From Sepioteuthis lessoniana (lineage: Eukaryota; Mollusca; Cephalopoda; Myopsida; Loliginidae), in NCBI GenBank assembly GCA_963585895.1, contig OY757912.1, positions 82,725,154 through 82,789,153 of the forward strand: a stretch of DNA of 64,000 nt, written 5' to 3'. The notes below the pieces were generated by a model that was not told the DNA's origin, did no database searches, and worked only from the letters and a program-made list of their open reading frames with translations. Made by a program: the position numbers and the translations under genes. This document shows, one piece after another, positions 10,346 to 23,099 of this stretch; the stretch's first letter is position 1, and the number at the start of each line of letters is the position of its first letter.

Positions 10346-11140
10346 TATGGAACAAGGCTAAAAGAGTGGATCACACATTTAGGAGTGAAATCATTATAGT
10401 TATAATAGCCTGAAAAACTAACTTACTATTCACTACACATTAACAAAGTACCTAATCCCAAGACTATGACTTCAAAGAAAAAGAATTATGATCACTGACA
10501 AATATTGATTAATCAAAAAAGGCATTCCTATTAGTAACTATGAGTCATATAACACCAAGTGTCATTTCTATTTATCTTGAGAAGTTCTATTTATATAGAC
10601 AAAGAAAGATATAAATAACCACCTAATTTGGATCCAATAAGAGTGAAAATGTACTTCTGTTTCAAATAATCTTTAATCTACACTACGATGCTAAAGTTTG
10701 TGAGTGTATTTGTCTAAGGATTGTAGCCAAATAGAAAGTCCCAGTGACATGAATTTTTTTTGTGTGTGGATATTGATTTGACCTTTGTTTCTAACAGACT
10801 GAGGTTGACTTCTAGGGCAAAATATGCCAGAGTTACAAATAGATTTACATGATGTACAAAAATATTTTTGATCTTATAAATCACAGATTTTTTTTTTTAC
10901 ATAGCTAGCCATATGTTGGATGTTCTCAAGTAAGTAGTGAAAAAAGGCTATACATTTGCAAAAAAAACAAAGAACAAGAAATACAATTTACAAAAGGACT
11001 CTAAGAAACTTATCAGAATTTTTCTTTATGTTTAAAAAAGTATTTTCATTGTGTATTTCTATATCCATGGAATTTTGCTCATGTATTATAAGCTATCATA
11101 TTTATTATATGAAAATTATATGCAAATTTAACAATTATGG
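10346..11140. other. AT-rich stretch, no feature seen
   Basis: No shared repeat, no coding-like composition. Confidence 0.4.
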
Positions 11141-11317
11141 GTTGGTTGGTTAGTATCTTATGGCATATCAACCTGTGTGGGTTATTTAATGCCAAATCTT
11201 GTTAATATATGACTTATAAGCAAATAGTTTGTAAGTAACTTTATTCTTAAATGAGTTGTTAACACACATTTGTTTGCTTATAGTTAAATGGTTTCAAGTA
11301 CTCCAATCTGTTATGTG

Positions 11318-12502
11318 ACCAACCTACACAATAACGAACTCTTCCTCCTTCATAAATACTAACCTTATTTTACTCTTGAGGAGATTTCCTCCCAGCAGTC
11401 AAACCTGACAGTTTCAAACAGATACTTCTACCTGCTGTATTAACACTCTTAAGTACGATCACCAGATGGAGACACAGAATACTTCGACATTGTAGCAGGA
11501 GTACTACAAGGGGACACGCTGGCTCCGTATCTCTTTATCATTTGTCTAGACTACGTACTTAGAACATCGATTGACAAAATCAAAGAGAATGGCTTCGAAC
11601 TGACGAAGAAAAGAAGCAGAAGATACCCCGCAACAACAATTACCGACGCCGACTACGCCGATGACATAGCGATACTGGCAAATACACCTGACCAAGCCGA
11701 AACACTTCTGCATAGTTTGGAACGAGCAGCAGCAAGCATAGGCCTCCATGTTAATGCACACAAAACGGAATATATGTGCTATAACCAAACGGGGGACATC
11801 TCCACTCTAGAAGGAACCCCTCTTAAACTAGTAGACAAATTCACGTACCTAGGAAGCAGCGTCGAATCAACCGAAAAGGACATCGAAACGAGGTTAACGA
11901 AAGCATGGACAGCTATCAATAGGCTATCGACTATATGGAAATCAGACCTAACCGATAAAATGAAACGCAGTTTCTTCCAGGCAGCGGTCACATTGATACT
12001 GCTATATGGATGCACTACATGGACGCTAACAAAACGGCTGGAGAAGAAACTAGATGGCAATTACACAAGAATGCTGCGTGCAATCCTGAACAAGTCCTGG
12101 CAGCAACACCCCACAAGACACCAACTGTACGGCCACCTGCCCCCTATCACGAAAACTATTCAAGTTAGGCGAACCAGACATGCAGGACATTGCTGGAGAA
12201 GCAGAGATGAACTCATAAGAGATGTACTCTTATGGATCCCCACACACGGCCGCGCAAAAGCAGGACGACCAGCACGAATGTACATTCAGCAGCTATGTGA
12301 GGATACAGGTTGTTGTCCTGAAGACCTACCTAGGGCGATGAACGATAGGGAGGAGTGGCGAGAGAGGGTCAGGGATATCCGTGCTGCCAGCACGATATGA
12401 TGATGATGATTTTGTATATATGTTCTGTTTATTCAATATACTTGTTCCACCTACTTTCTCTTCTTTTGTGTTTTTTTTTCTGGCTCCTAACAGGCCACAA
12501 CT
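11318..12502. other. Insertion in R1: unidentified arms flanking a LINE
   Basis: The left arm 11318-11450 begins 'tgttatgtgaccaac'. The right arm 12410-12502 ends 'gctcctaacaggccacaa'. A start with TGT and an end with ACA-like text would fit a solo LTR later hit by the LINE. The assignment is weak; no second copy is present to confirm it. Confidence 0.3.
11451..12409 (+). mobile_element. 5'-truncated APE-type LINE, with intact 3' coding end
   Basis: Non-LTR retrotransposon fragment. It starts inside the reverse transcriptase at the SPDGDTEYFDIVAG block (from about 11452). The GVLQGDTLAPYLF block, the catalytic YADD box (11654-11665) and the thumb-like region then read in one frame to the stop near 12398. 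The C-terminal tail has the RTRHAGHCWRS and GRPARMYIQQLC blocks. The part open from 11717 to 12400 is uninterrupted, so this copy is the least decayed LINE here. The element ends in an ATG simple-repeat tail (12396-12409). A trinucleotide tail and short ORF end are compatible with an RTE-like clade, but the clade is not settled. Endonuclease and 5' region are absent, so it cannot move on its own. Confidence 0.85.
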
Positions 12503-13173
12503 CTAACACTAATAATTCTATTTGATATCAACCATTTGTTTGCACACAGTAAAATGGTTTCAGGTATTGCTATTTAACATTAGTAATTCTATTTATCAAT
12601 TATTCCTATGTAATATAAATAATTTGCATACAGCTAAAGAGTTTCAAATAACTAATAATAATAATCCTTAGTAAATGACTGAACAATTCTATTTGACCCA
12701 TAGGTGGGAACCTAACAAGCACTACCTATCCAGGCCAGAGTGGATCTGGGAATAATGGCAATGAAGGGGTATTCCAAATTCCTCAAAGTTCCAGAACAGG
12801 AGCCACACCATCAGATGCAGTTTAGTGTTATACCTAGGACACTCATTATGGTGGGGTCTTACTCCTCTACAGAGATGTAGTCAATGTATTCTACAGTCCT
12901 AGTCGACAGGGTGGTTATATTATGGGATGGAAAGAGTATAAAATAAGAAAAACCACAATTATATTGATGATCTTTTTTTTCAAAATAAGTAGATTTCTAC
13001 AGGTACGGATACTACATACTGATCCTAGACAGAAGTTACTGACAAATAAAGAAATACAGAAAAGTCATACAGCTTCTTAGATAAGTAGATGTTGTACATA
13101 AGTTTCAGTTCATAAGCAGGACTTTTAAACCATTGAATTTTGCTTTCTTTTATAAGAGCAGAACCTCAGTATT

Positions 13174-13233
13174 TACCTAATCTCTCCACCATAGGTAGGA
13201 TATGACATAAGGTCAAATTCTTAGGCTGAGACC
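13174..13233 (-). repeat. SINE1 3'-end fragment
   Basis: Antisense 3' end: 'tatttacctaatctctccac' then 'ggatatgacataaggtcaa'. About 60 bp only. Confidence 0.6.
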
Positions 13234-13234
13234 C

Positions 13235-13700
13235 TCCCACATATGAATGTATAGACAAGAGCAGTTAAAATTTGTTTGATTTCCATTGGGATTTCCCCAC
13301 TTTGGAAGAGGCCCAAAGACCAAGATCAATGTCAGATTCAAGATTGAATGACCCCCAACTTAGGCTGTGCAACATTAAGGTAGGCAAACAGTATTGATAG
13401 CATAACATAGCACAAGACCAGCTGGTCTAGTTTAAGCTATGAACAGGCACATATGCTGGACTATCACGTTACATCTAGTGAGTCCAAGTCCAGCAGGCTC
13501 ATCTATGACCAGCATAGTCCAGCAGGGCAGGAGTCTCCTTGGCTCATATTTGACCCCCCCTCCCGTATAAAAAAGACCTTTTGTCAAGTCCTGTCTGGAG
13601 GGGGAGACAGAGACAAATATATTCCTCCTTTTGGAGGTGTCTCAGGTATCAGGATATGAACATGTGGTTGGATCTTTCAGATGAGAGAGCAAGTGCTGTT
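13235..13700. repeat. R2 repeat copy
   Basis: GC-richer than its surroundings. It shares two blocks with 38085-38760: 'gtcaagtcctgtctgga' with 'gagacagagacaaat' (same strand) and 'atgaccagcatagtccagc' (reverse complement of 38393-38413). The blocks are in different relative orientation in the two copies, so R2 has an inverted or rearranged structure. The open frame 13453-13659 lies in it and looks accidental. Confidence 0.55.
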
Positions 13701-13947
13701 TGGGTGAATGGCCCCTGAAGCCAAGCTCTTAGATATATTGGCAGTAATTAGAAGCTTGTTCTTTTTTTGACCTTAGAACCTTTTTCATTGACCTTTAAAT
13801 ACCCACTATTGTAGAGTAAGTAAAAATCCACTAATCACGATGTCATCAGAAAAGGACAATGATTATTACTTAAATTTCATGTCTTTTCATTTTGATAGAT
13901 TTGTAATATTGAGTAAGAATTGAATTTTCTTTAATTTCTTTTATTGA

Positions 13948-14330
13948 TTGATTGATTTTAATGGCATGTCAACTTGTTTAGGTTTATTTTATGTTTGGAA
14001 GGAAGTGCATTCATTATTCATTCATATTTACATTTTTTGTGTAATTGGTTAAGAGTTTCTTTATTTTTTTTTGTTTATATGCACATGGTTCTATCAAGTA
14101 CAAATAATTTAAAACATCTATTTGATCCATAGATGGACCATAACAGATACTTCCACTCTGGATCAGAATAGCTTTCGGAGTAATAGCAACAAAGAGGTAA
14201 TCCACACTCCTCAGATCTCCAGAACTAAAGCCTCACAATCAGATGGTGTTTAGTGTCATCTTTTTAGGAATGGGCCTTACCCTTCTGCACAGTCAACTTA
14301 GTCTAAGCTGTGTTAGTAGAGCATACTTAT
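13948..14330 (-). repeat. R1 variant copy
   Basis: Antisense. The tail starts 'attgattgattgatttt' and 'aatggcatgtcaac', then a variant middle ('gcattcattattcattc'), then the conserved half up to 'cagtcaacttagtctaag'. The same middle variant occurs at 17887, 21086 and 32962, defining an R1 subfamily. Confidence 0.7.
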
Positions 14331-14785
14331 GGCAAAGAAATAGCATCTTAGTCTTAGAGGCAATTCTTTATTCTTGATGTTTCTTAGAATTTGTTTTATC
14401 TATTATTGCAATATGCAAATGGCTCCTTAGTTCAATTAGCAAGTTTTTATTCTTCACGTCTATCATAATTTCCCCAAATCTTTTCAATAACAATATTTAC
14501 TGCAATAAAATTAGAAACTATTTTTAGCTTTAAAATATATAACTTTAAAAAATTTAAACACGCATTTATCTTCACATTTCTGATACTTAAATGAGGAAAC
14601 ATTTCTATCATGAAAAGGACATAATTTATCAATCTACTGGTAAGCGTAAGTTTTGTGCAGTCAAACTTCATAGACAGTTTTGCTACCTAAGTTCACAGTA
14701 TGCAGACCAGCATCCTTTGTCATGGTAGATACCTACTCTCTTGAACCAGAAGCTGAATTAGTATTTTTTAAGACAAGGCAGTGAT
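14331..14785. other. AT-rich stretch, no feature seen
   Basis: No repeat or gene recognised. Confidence 0.4.
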
Positions 14786-15018
14786 ATTTTGTCTATTCCT
14801 ATCCAATATAGATAATTTTCAAATCAAACTATTTAACTCATCGATAGGATCGTAACAGGAACTACCATTTTGGGTCAGAGTAAACTTGAGAGTAATAGCA
14901 ATGAAGGCATACTCTACACTCCTCAAGCTCCAGAACTGGAGCCTTACCACCAGATACAGTTTATTGTCATACCCAAGAGGGTTGGCATATTCTAAGCAAA
15001 CATGCTCCAATAGGGTAG
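14786..15018 (-). repeat. R1 fragment
   Basis: Antisense conserved half: 'gtaacaggaactaccatttt', 'ccagaactggagccttacca', 'tattctaagcaaacatg'. The tail and internal units are missing. Confidence 0.7.
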
Positions 15019-15960
15019 AGGAAAAGAGAAGGATTTTTGGGTCATTCCAGTCAATTTCATCTAGGTCTGATCCAAAGGTCCTCAAATTTTTTTCAAAATT
15101 TCATCATTTGTTTGTATCCACTATTTCAGAAGTAAATACTGAAAATTACATTAATCATTTTTAGTTTGTGACCATTTAAAATTTTAGGGAATTTCTGAAA
15201 ATTTCCACTGAGTTTTTCCCAATCTTAAAGGCTTACATTTTGAAAATTGGTTTGTTACAAGTCTTAGAAAATATTTCTTTTTTTTTTTTATCTCCATTGT
15301 AAAGTGTTTTACAATCAGTTAGAACCAATTGTTTTAACTTAGGTACCTTTGAAAAATGAATGCTCAAAAATCTTTAAAATTGCTCTAAAGGACAATTTTC
15401 AAAAGATTCAAAGTTTAAGTAGCTCTCATTCCAAGACCATATGTTTAAAACACTCCATCTACTCTATTCTAATAATAAGCTTGAAGTAGTCACCCAAAAC
15501 CCGATTAGAAGTCTTTCATCCTTAATGGGGGACTTGAAAATGTAAGAAAATAAAAATCTGGAAAATAATGAATATTGATTTTTGGATTTCAATAACTCCT
15601 CACAGAAACATCAAAACCAGAGAAAACTATTTATATTCTTAAAGTACATCTGGAGGGGAGTCTAGATTCTTCAAAAATAGATTATTTATATCCTAATTTT
15701 TGATTTGGGCCCCCTAAAAATGTAACAATTCTGAAATTGCAAAAATTACTCAACTGCAAAGGTCCAGATTTCCAAGTGTGACAATTTCAAAAGCTTCAAA
15801 ATTTATTTGCCTTAAAATGTTCATGTGCCAATTCTTTCATAACAATTATGTCATAAGTAAAAGGACCTTTGTGTTTCCAAAAAAGATTTAATTCAAGATA
15901 TGACCATACAAAAAACCCCTCTGGATGTACATGTGTCACTTGCATGAGTTAAACCAAAAT
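15019..15960. repeat. Candidate unclassified repeat starting 'gggtcattccagtcaatttc'
   Basis: AT-rich and low in complexity, with many 'tttcaaaatt'-like strings. The opening phrase resembles a motif I associate with multicopy DNA in other invertebrate genomes. No second copy or inverted end was found in this window, so it is only a candidate. Confidence 0.25.
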
Positions 15961-17110
15961 TTGATATTTTACCTATCAAGGGTTTATATCTATGTATTAA
16001 GACTATGTTTTATGAACAGAAAACATCTATTACTTAGTTGTATCTGGCCTATTTATTAATTTTATAAGAAACAGAAAAAAATGTAAATCCATAACATAAA
16101 TTTCTACTTTTAGACTGCCCACAATAAACCACCAACAAATGTTTCCAGATGCACCATTTTTAATATTTTTTTCTATTTCTTAATAATTCCTTCCTTAAAA
16201 ATACACAAAAAAATGTGAAAATTTTAAGTGAAACAAGTCAGTTGTAAATAAATAGCACTTGTCATTTTAACCGAGACATAGGAAATATTTATCCTTCCCA
16301 CCAAGTCAGATTTGATAACTGAGACACAGATAAGTTAACTGGATTTGGTTGATTGTTAAGGTAAGTCACTTAGAATATTTTAGCAGAGCAACAAGTATGG
16401 GTTGAATGTTGGTGTACTCTTGAGAGTCTCCAGTAAAGAATACAGACTCTTTAAAGGGTGCATGTAGCTACATTGAGTCCTGGAACTACTTTAGATGTAT
16501 GGAGAGATGCATCTTGCAATACATTCCTATATATTGTGATTAATATCTGAGTCCTGAATAACAATTTTTATTAATATTTCTTTGAGATTATCTTTATATA
16601 TACATATTTGTATATCTTTAAATAGCATAATATAGTAGATATACAATTTATAATTAAACAATGGGTTGTCCCAAGAGAAAATGTTTTTATGTTTTTCAGA
16701 ATAAAAAAAGCATTGCATTGAAAATTGTATTACATTGTAGTGATCAAGTGACGATAGAATGTTGATGTTCATAATGTCCACATATGTTTAAAGATATTTA
16801 AGTATTATGTCAATAATGTGCTTAGCGTTTACCTTAATTATTCTTTTTTCTATTTTAGCAGAAGAAGTCTTAAGTTGAATTACTATGATGGTAAGAACAG
16901 AAATATAGCAAAGATTGATATCAATGAATTAACTTGCCATAATAAAGATTGTTACTTTAGGATTGTGAATTATGTTTTGGTTGAGAACAAATTTCTTCAT
17001 ACCAAAGGACTTATATTAGCAGGAATTTTTAAAAAAATGAATTTTGCTTTTTTTTAAGAGGGTAGAACCCTCAAACCAAAACCTGTTTCAGTGACGTTTA
17101 AAACAAATTA
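15961..17110. other. AT-rich stretch with one candidate micro-exon
   Basis: Mostly featureless. A 32-bp segment at 16859-16890 sits between a pyrimidine-rich run ending TTTTAG and a donor-like GTAAGA, and is open in one frame (RRSLKLNYYD). It is not enough to call a gene. Confidence 0.25.
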
Positions 17111-17111
17111 A

Positions 17112-17178
17112 AACAGCCTCATCCAGGTTTAGACTTGGCTCATTCCTATGATGATAACAGTTACACCATGCAGACTTC
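17112..17178 (-). repeat. SINE1 head fragment
   Basis: Antisense tRNA-like head only: 'atgatgataacagttacacc' matches the A-box side of other SINE1 copies. Confidence 0.5.
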
Positions 17179-17886
17179 CATTCTGTTTTGAACTAGACGT
17201 GTTTTAGAGTAAACCTCCACTTTATATATTTCCTTGATACTTGAATGTTTATGAGATTTAATCCTTTTATTTACATGGATGGTTTGGCTTCTCTTTCAAA
17301 TTCAGACACTGATGTTTATAGGTTTTCTCCTCTTATTTTATGCCTCTCTATTGACTCATTACTTTCCTCTTCATTACCTGTCACAAATACTATTATAACC
17401 ATTACAACAAGCATCAGTAAAGAAATGAAATACAAGTTGAAACTTCAAAGGAATATATAATCATTATATAGGGTTAGTTTAGACAAGTGTTTTCCAACAG
17501 GGTCTGTACAACTCCCTAACAGGATATAATAAATTATGATAGGGCAGTAATTAAAATTATTTCATAGGGAGCACTTATAGGCTTGAAGGGGTGGTTAGGA
17601 AATTTGTATATCATCATAAGGGAAGTATAGATAAGAGAAGAACACTGCACTATGCTGTAAGACTTAATTAATTTAAGATTAACAGTATATGCACATAGAT
17701 ACCTTATGTGAAATCTGGCAGTGTGAGATGGGCAGCTTATGAGTCCTGGGTCATATTCAAAAAGTTTTGCATAATATATATAATGATAATGAGCTCTCTT
17801 ACTATAGCTGAAAAGATTTATACAAGATCTAAATGTAGCATCAACCATCATCTTTCAAATAAGAAGTTGATCCATCTACAGAGAGC
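17179..17886. other. AT-rich stretch, no feature seen
   Basis: Open frames on both strands here overlap each other and show no family features. Confidence 0.4.
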
Positions 17887-18225
17887 TTGATTGATTTTAA
17901 TGGCATGTCAACACATCTAGAGTTATTTTATGCATGGAGGTTTGGGAATTGGGTTAATTATACATTTATATTCAAATATTTTTGTAGTTGTTTAAGAGGT
18001 TTTTTGGCACATAGTCCTATCGATTACAAATAAACTTTTCAATAGATCTACTTGATCCATAGATAGGACCCTAACAGGTACTACCACTCTAGTTCAGAAT
18101 GGACCTGAGAGTAATGGCAATGAAGGGATACTCCACACTCTCCAGATCTCCGTAAATGAAGCCTAACAATCAAATGTAGTTGAGTGTCATATCTAAGACA
18201 TACTACAGCAATGGGGTCTGTTTCA
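17887..18225 (-). repeat. R1 variant copy
   Basis: Antisense. Tail 'ttgattgattttaatggcat', subfamily middle, conserved half with 'aggtactaccactctag'. The 5' terminal part is missing. Confidence 0.7.
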
Positions 18226-18538
18226 CCTCCAAGTGAGGACATTAGGACATAAAGGTATAATTTGGAGATGGTAGAAAGCATCCAAGTATTTTGAGTTGAC
18301 ATTCAAGCAAAAAGGTTGAGAAACATCAGTTTAGATTAATTTCGTCATCTTTCTTATTAAGGTTTTTCACAATGTTTTGGCTGTGTAACTCTTCAGTATT
18401 TTTTAGATGTCTCCTAGGGGATTTCTAACATTCTAAAACAAAACAGATACCTGAGAAAGAGTGGTACAGGGTTAAAATATTGTGGGATTTGATTTTTTTT
18501 ATCAATTCACATAATTACATATTAATATTTATATAAAT

Positions 18539-19240
18539 TTGGTTTGGTTGGGTTTTTATGGCATATCAACCACAGTAGGCTATTTAATGCCAAATCCTCT
18601 TTATACATTATATATATGATTTGTTAACACATAGTCTGTAGATAACATTTTTAAACAAGCCAGAGCTCATTTATTTGCATACAGTTAAATAGTTATACAT
18701 ACAATTGGTAAGTGAATTGTTGGTAGGTAATCTTATTTTCCAATGAGTCAGACCTAATTTTTTTGCACCACCCACTTAAATGGTTTCAAGTATCACTAAC
18801 ACATTTAAAGAGTTTCAAGCATTGCTAATCTAACATAATTCTATTCAACATTACTCATTCATTAGCATACAGTTAAATCCAAGTATTGCAATGTATTACT
18901 AACAATTCAATTAAACATCAGTCATTTGTTTACACAATTAAATGGTCAAAGAGTTCTATTTCTAACAATTTGATTAAACAGAGTCATTTGTTTCCACACA
19001 GTTTAAATATCAAACATTTCTATTTGACCCATAGATAGGACCCAATCAGGTGCTACCAATCCAGGTCAGAATAGAACTGAAAGTAATGGTATTGAAGGGG
19101 TACTCCACATTCCCCAAAGCTCCAGGACCTGAGCTTTACCATCAGGTATTTCAATGTCATATCCAGGACACTCATTGGGAGGGTTTTACTTCTCTGCAGA
19201 GATGCAGTCAGTAAATTCTACAGCTCCAACTGACTGGGCT
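18539..19240 (-). repeat. R1, long copy with internal units
   Basis: Antisense. Tail 'ggtttggttgggttttta' and 'tggcatatcaaccacagtag', several degenerate units with 'gcatacagttaaat', conserved half, and terminal 'gatgcagtcagtaaattc'. It is laid out like 8756-9545, which makes these two the best pair for a consensus. Confidence 0.8.
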
Positions 19241-20101
19241 CATTTAACTAATGTTTATGAAAAATGCAAACAATATATCATATAATTTAAAATCTTTTTT
19301 TTTCAGGTATCTCTGTAAGTTTTTATGTAGGTCTGTAGATATGGTTCTAGCTTACCAAAAATAATAAAAAATAAAGATGAGGATATTAGGACCAACAGCA
19401 TATACAAAATGTGTTTTAATTAGTGTAACAAAATTCAGACAAGAATATATAAATATCTAAATTTTTTAAACACACAAATCCAATGCAAGAGAAATGACAA
19501 GAAATTAGATTCAGACTTAAACTTTATTCTGGTTGGGCTATGAAAATTTTGCAATAGATCTCTAATTTTTATTAATTTTGACAAGTATTTCTTTTCATCT
19601 TAAATCTCAGTTGCTTTTTTTCCATCATACCGTAGAGCTGTCAATTCATGACAATAAAAACATTGTAAATTGGGAATGATAAAAGATAAGCTCTGAATGA
19701 GATTCAAACATCTCCTTTGCCTTAGGAAAGCCTACTTAAACATACCAGCTGCTCTACCAAATGAGCGACAAAGAGCTATTATTTTGAAGAAGCCTAGTTC
19801 AAATGGTTTTAGATCATCTATTATACTATTCTTTCTCACATCTATATTTATTTTCTTTAAAGAAAAAAAAAAAATTCAACTTGTTAGAAAGTAGAATTTT
19901 ATATTTATATGTGAAAGATGGAGAAATATAATAGAGTTGGTGATTGATTCAAATTTTAATCCCATGTTTAATCAAAAACATGAGTCTCATAAAGAATCTA
20001 TTGAAGTAAAATCACATTTCTATTATCCTTACTTCCATTGTAAAAACAAACAGCTAACATATCTAAAACTGAGGAAACATCTTTTATTTAATTATGTATC
20101 T
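19241..20101. other. AT-rich stretch, no gene seen
   Basis: Near 19690-19790 there is tRNA-head-like text ('aatgagattcaaacatctcc'), too decayed to call. The rest is featureless. Confidence 0.35.
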
Positions 20102-20305
20102 TTGAGGCATGGGTGGTGTTATAGCTATGATTATAAATAATGGAATTGTTGAGTTCAAATTCCATTTGAGGGGTGTTTGTATTTACTTTATACAGATGCA
20201 AAAGGTAAGAATCCATTTCCTTATCCAGTTATGGCTAAAATAGCAAGTATGGGCTCCTGAGCTAAAGTGGTCGGCAACTAGTCTCAGACAGCTCTGAATT
20301 CAACA
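20102..20305 (+). repeat. SINE1, diverged copy
   Basis: Head 'catgggtggtgttatagcta' and B-box-like 'gagttcaaattcc', then a decayed body ('ccagttatggctaaaatag') and 'ggcaactagtctcagac'. Confidence 0.55.
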
Positions 20306-21085
20306 AAAGTGGCCTTGTGAAAAGCATGGATCTAACTTCTTCTGTCCTACCATTTTTAAGGTCAGAATGCATTTTTTTAAAAAGACTTCACATCAAAGTC
20401 TATGTCTCACTCCATTTGACCAGAGTAGATTTAGCCTTCTGATGATGTCCAGTGACCTTAAAGGTCAACCATATATAGTCAATGTTGAAACCCAAAATCA
20501 AATTGATATCCATGTAAAAAATCATCTGATTTTAATGCTCCAACAGGCACATACACATACAGAAATGCACAAACTTTGACATGACAGTATAGGAAGCTAA
20601 GAGGTAAAAATCAAAAGCTTTATAGAAAAACTTAAATAATGTAAGAAAAATTCCCACAAATTTTAGCAAAATTCAAAATATATTAAGTAAATTTTGTTTA
20701 CTACTGAAAAGAATGGTATATTGGGGAGAGATAACACATGTTGCTTAATTGGGATTCAAACACTATTCCTATTAACAAAATCAATTGCAGATATTCATCA
20801 CTTAATGCTGAAAATATCTTTTCACACAGATACTGATATCAATCCATAAGCACATGATTTTAATGAAACATATTCAATGCTTTCAAAGCATTTATAGAAT
20901 TCTATTAAGATGCTTCTCCTGATATTTGACTTTTAGCATGTCATTATAGTGCAGATTAATCATATCCAAATGAAGGATAGATAAAAGTCCCTCAAGTTGC
21001 ACAGATGTCTCTTTATGTTTCTAACCAGGTTTGGAAAATGCAACTGGAACTGTAGTTTCAGCTCAAAATATCTCCTTTAAATTTA
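20306..21085. other. AT-rich stretch, no feature seen
   Basis: No shared repeat or coding-like sequence. Confidence 0.4.
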
Positions 21086-21305
21086 TGTGGAGACTGATTG
21101 GTTGATTTTAACATGTCATTTTATGCCTATAAGTTTGAGAATTGCATTCATTATATGTTCATATTTACATTTTCTGTAAAGTTGTTTCTTAGGATATTTC
21201 TTTTGTTTTTTTGCACATGTTCCTAGCAAATACAAATAATTTTTAAATCAATCTATTTGACTCATAGATGGGATCCTAACAGGTACTTCCACTGTGGGTC
21301 AGTGG
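21086..21305 (-). repeat. R1 variant, truncated
   Basis: Antisense tail and middle to 'aggtacttccactgtgggtc'. Faces the sense copy at 21398-21875, forming an inverted pair with ~90 bp between. Confidence 0.65.
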
Positions 21306-21397
21306 AAACCATGACTATAACAACAATAAGCACACCAGACTGAGTACATCAGTTGAAGAATTCCTTATCTTAGAAATTCAGATGAAAAATAAATCTA

Positions 21398-21875
21398 TGA
21401 TCTATCACTAAACAATCTGATGGTGAGGTTCCAGTGATGTAGGAACTTTGGGGAATGTGAAGTACTTCTTCATTGCCATCACTTCCAGGTCCACTCTGGC
21501 CCAGAGTGGTAGTGCCTGATAAGACCCTATCTATGGATTAAATAGAACTAGTCTGCATAGTTATGCTAAACAAAATTACTTGAAATAGAACTGTTTTGAT
21601 ATTTAAACTGCGTACTTATGCTAAACTAAATTGTTTGATATAGAAATATTTTTTGCGTTGAAACTGTACTTACGCTAAACTGAATTGTTTGAATTAGAAC
21701 TGTTTGACTAAACTGAATAGCTTAAAATATAAATGTTTTTGACAATAAACCTGTGTACTGATGCTAAACTGAATTGTTTGAAATAGGACTGATTACTCAT
21801 ATAAAAATGGGTTTGGCATAAAATAACCTACAAATGTTGATATGCTATAAAAACCAACTAACCAACCAACCAATC
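21398..21875 (+). repeat. R1 sense copy with complete tail
   Basis: Runs from 'caatctgatggtgaggttcc' through the conserved half and several units ('tgctaaactgaattgtttga') to the tail 'ggcataaaataacctacaaa', 'ttgatatgctataaaaacca' and an (AACC)n end. Immediately followed by a truncated SINE2. Confidence 0.8.
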
Positions 21876-21887
21876 TATGGTCAATTT

Positions 21888-22105
21888 GTTTTCTGGGAAA
21901 CTGGGGTTCAATCACAGGTCAAGTCATATCAAAGAATCAAAAAATGGTACTTGATGCTGCCTTGCTTAACACAGCATTATAAGGTTAGGATCAAGAGTAA
22001 ATTTGAGCAATCCAGGAAAAGGAGTTGTGCCCTCCCCTACAACTTGGTGTAGTAGCTATTGAAAAGGGTGCCTTTGAGTCACTCTCAACTAAGGTCACCA
22101 ACTTT
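21888..22105 (+). repeat. SINE2, 5'-truncated
   Basis: B-box-like 'ggggttcaatcacagg', then 'atggtacttgatgctgcctt', 'cagcattataaggttagg' and the end 'aaggtcaccaacttta'. The A-box side is lost. Confidence 0.75.
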
Positions 22106-23099
22106 ACTTACTTATCTAAACGAAACCACTGATTATATTCATTCCACTGTCCATACTAAGAGATTATCCCATATTTGTTAATTATCCTTTGAGAGGTCTC
22201 ATGTTAGTTTGACTGAACTTACTTTTTTGTACCAACTAACTCAGGAATCAAACTCATGACTAACAGGTAGTTAGATATGTTTTATTGAATGCTTTTATTC
22301 ACTGTTCCATATGTCTATAGTAAAATCTGATGATGGGAACTTGGAACAGAGAGTCCATTTCCTGTGTTAAATATTATGCCACAAGTACCTCCTAAATGTA
22401 TAGTAGTGATACTGCTTCAAAAAAAATAAAAAATTTTCAAAGATTTATATTTTCTATAAAATATCTGCTGATCAGTAGTACAATGAATATAGGTTTTAAG
22501 CAACTAAGAGCTTTGTAGGTTTGTATAACTAAGTCTTTTTCTGCACCACACACAATTGTAATACAGCAGATTCTACTTTGTTTTATTGATTTAGTGTTTT
22601 CTCAACTTTGAAAATATCCCCCACCTGCAGCTATTCTCTGATTCACATTCAAACTCTATATTGACATCATGAATAAACAACTGACCAGTATCGGTTACAT
22701 CTATTAACTCATTAGTATTCAAGAAAAACCACTCAAGTTCATTTGCCTATTTTTTTTAATTGAGTAATAATGTTGCTATCAATGTCCTTAACTCCTTCAA
22801 TAACTGTTCTCACCAAAAGGCTAAATAACTTTCAGCTGCTGTGCTCAAACGCAATTTAATTAATAACTGAACAGCTTTCCCAGCTTGGCTAACAAATGAA
22901 CCAATCAGAAATTTAATTTAATTACAGCATCATTTTCATAAAAAAAAAATCTATGAAGATATTTAATTTCAAATTTACAAAATTTTCTGGTTATTGCTTT
23001 CCTGTGAATTGAGAATACTGTGTTGAGTGTTCAATTCCTGGTAATTTTAGATATATTTTAGCATAACAATCTTCTTCACATGTCATGTAATCTGGTTTT
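22106..23099. other. AT-rich stretch, no feature seen
   Basis: No repeat shared within the window and no gene recognised. Confidence 0.4.

Larger units (their letters stand above)
11141..12915 (-). repeat. R1 copy interrupted by ~1.2 kb (parts 11141-11317 and 12503-12915)
   Basis: The tail part ('ggttggttggttagta', 'tatggcatatcaacc') and internal units end near 11317 after 'ttcaagtactccaatc'. R1 text resumes near 12503 with 'taacactaataattctat' and runs to the terminal 'ctagtcgacagggtgg'. The interior holds unidentified sequence plus a LINE (11451-12409). Confidence 0.7.
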
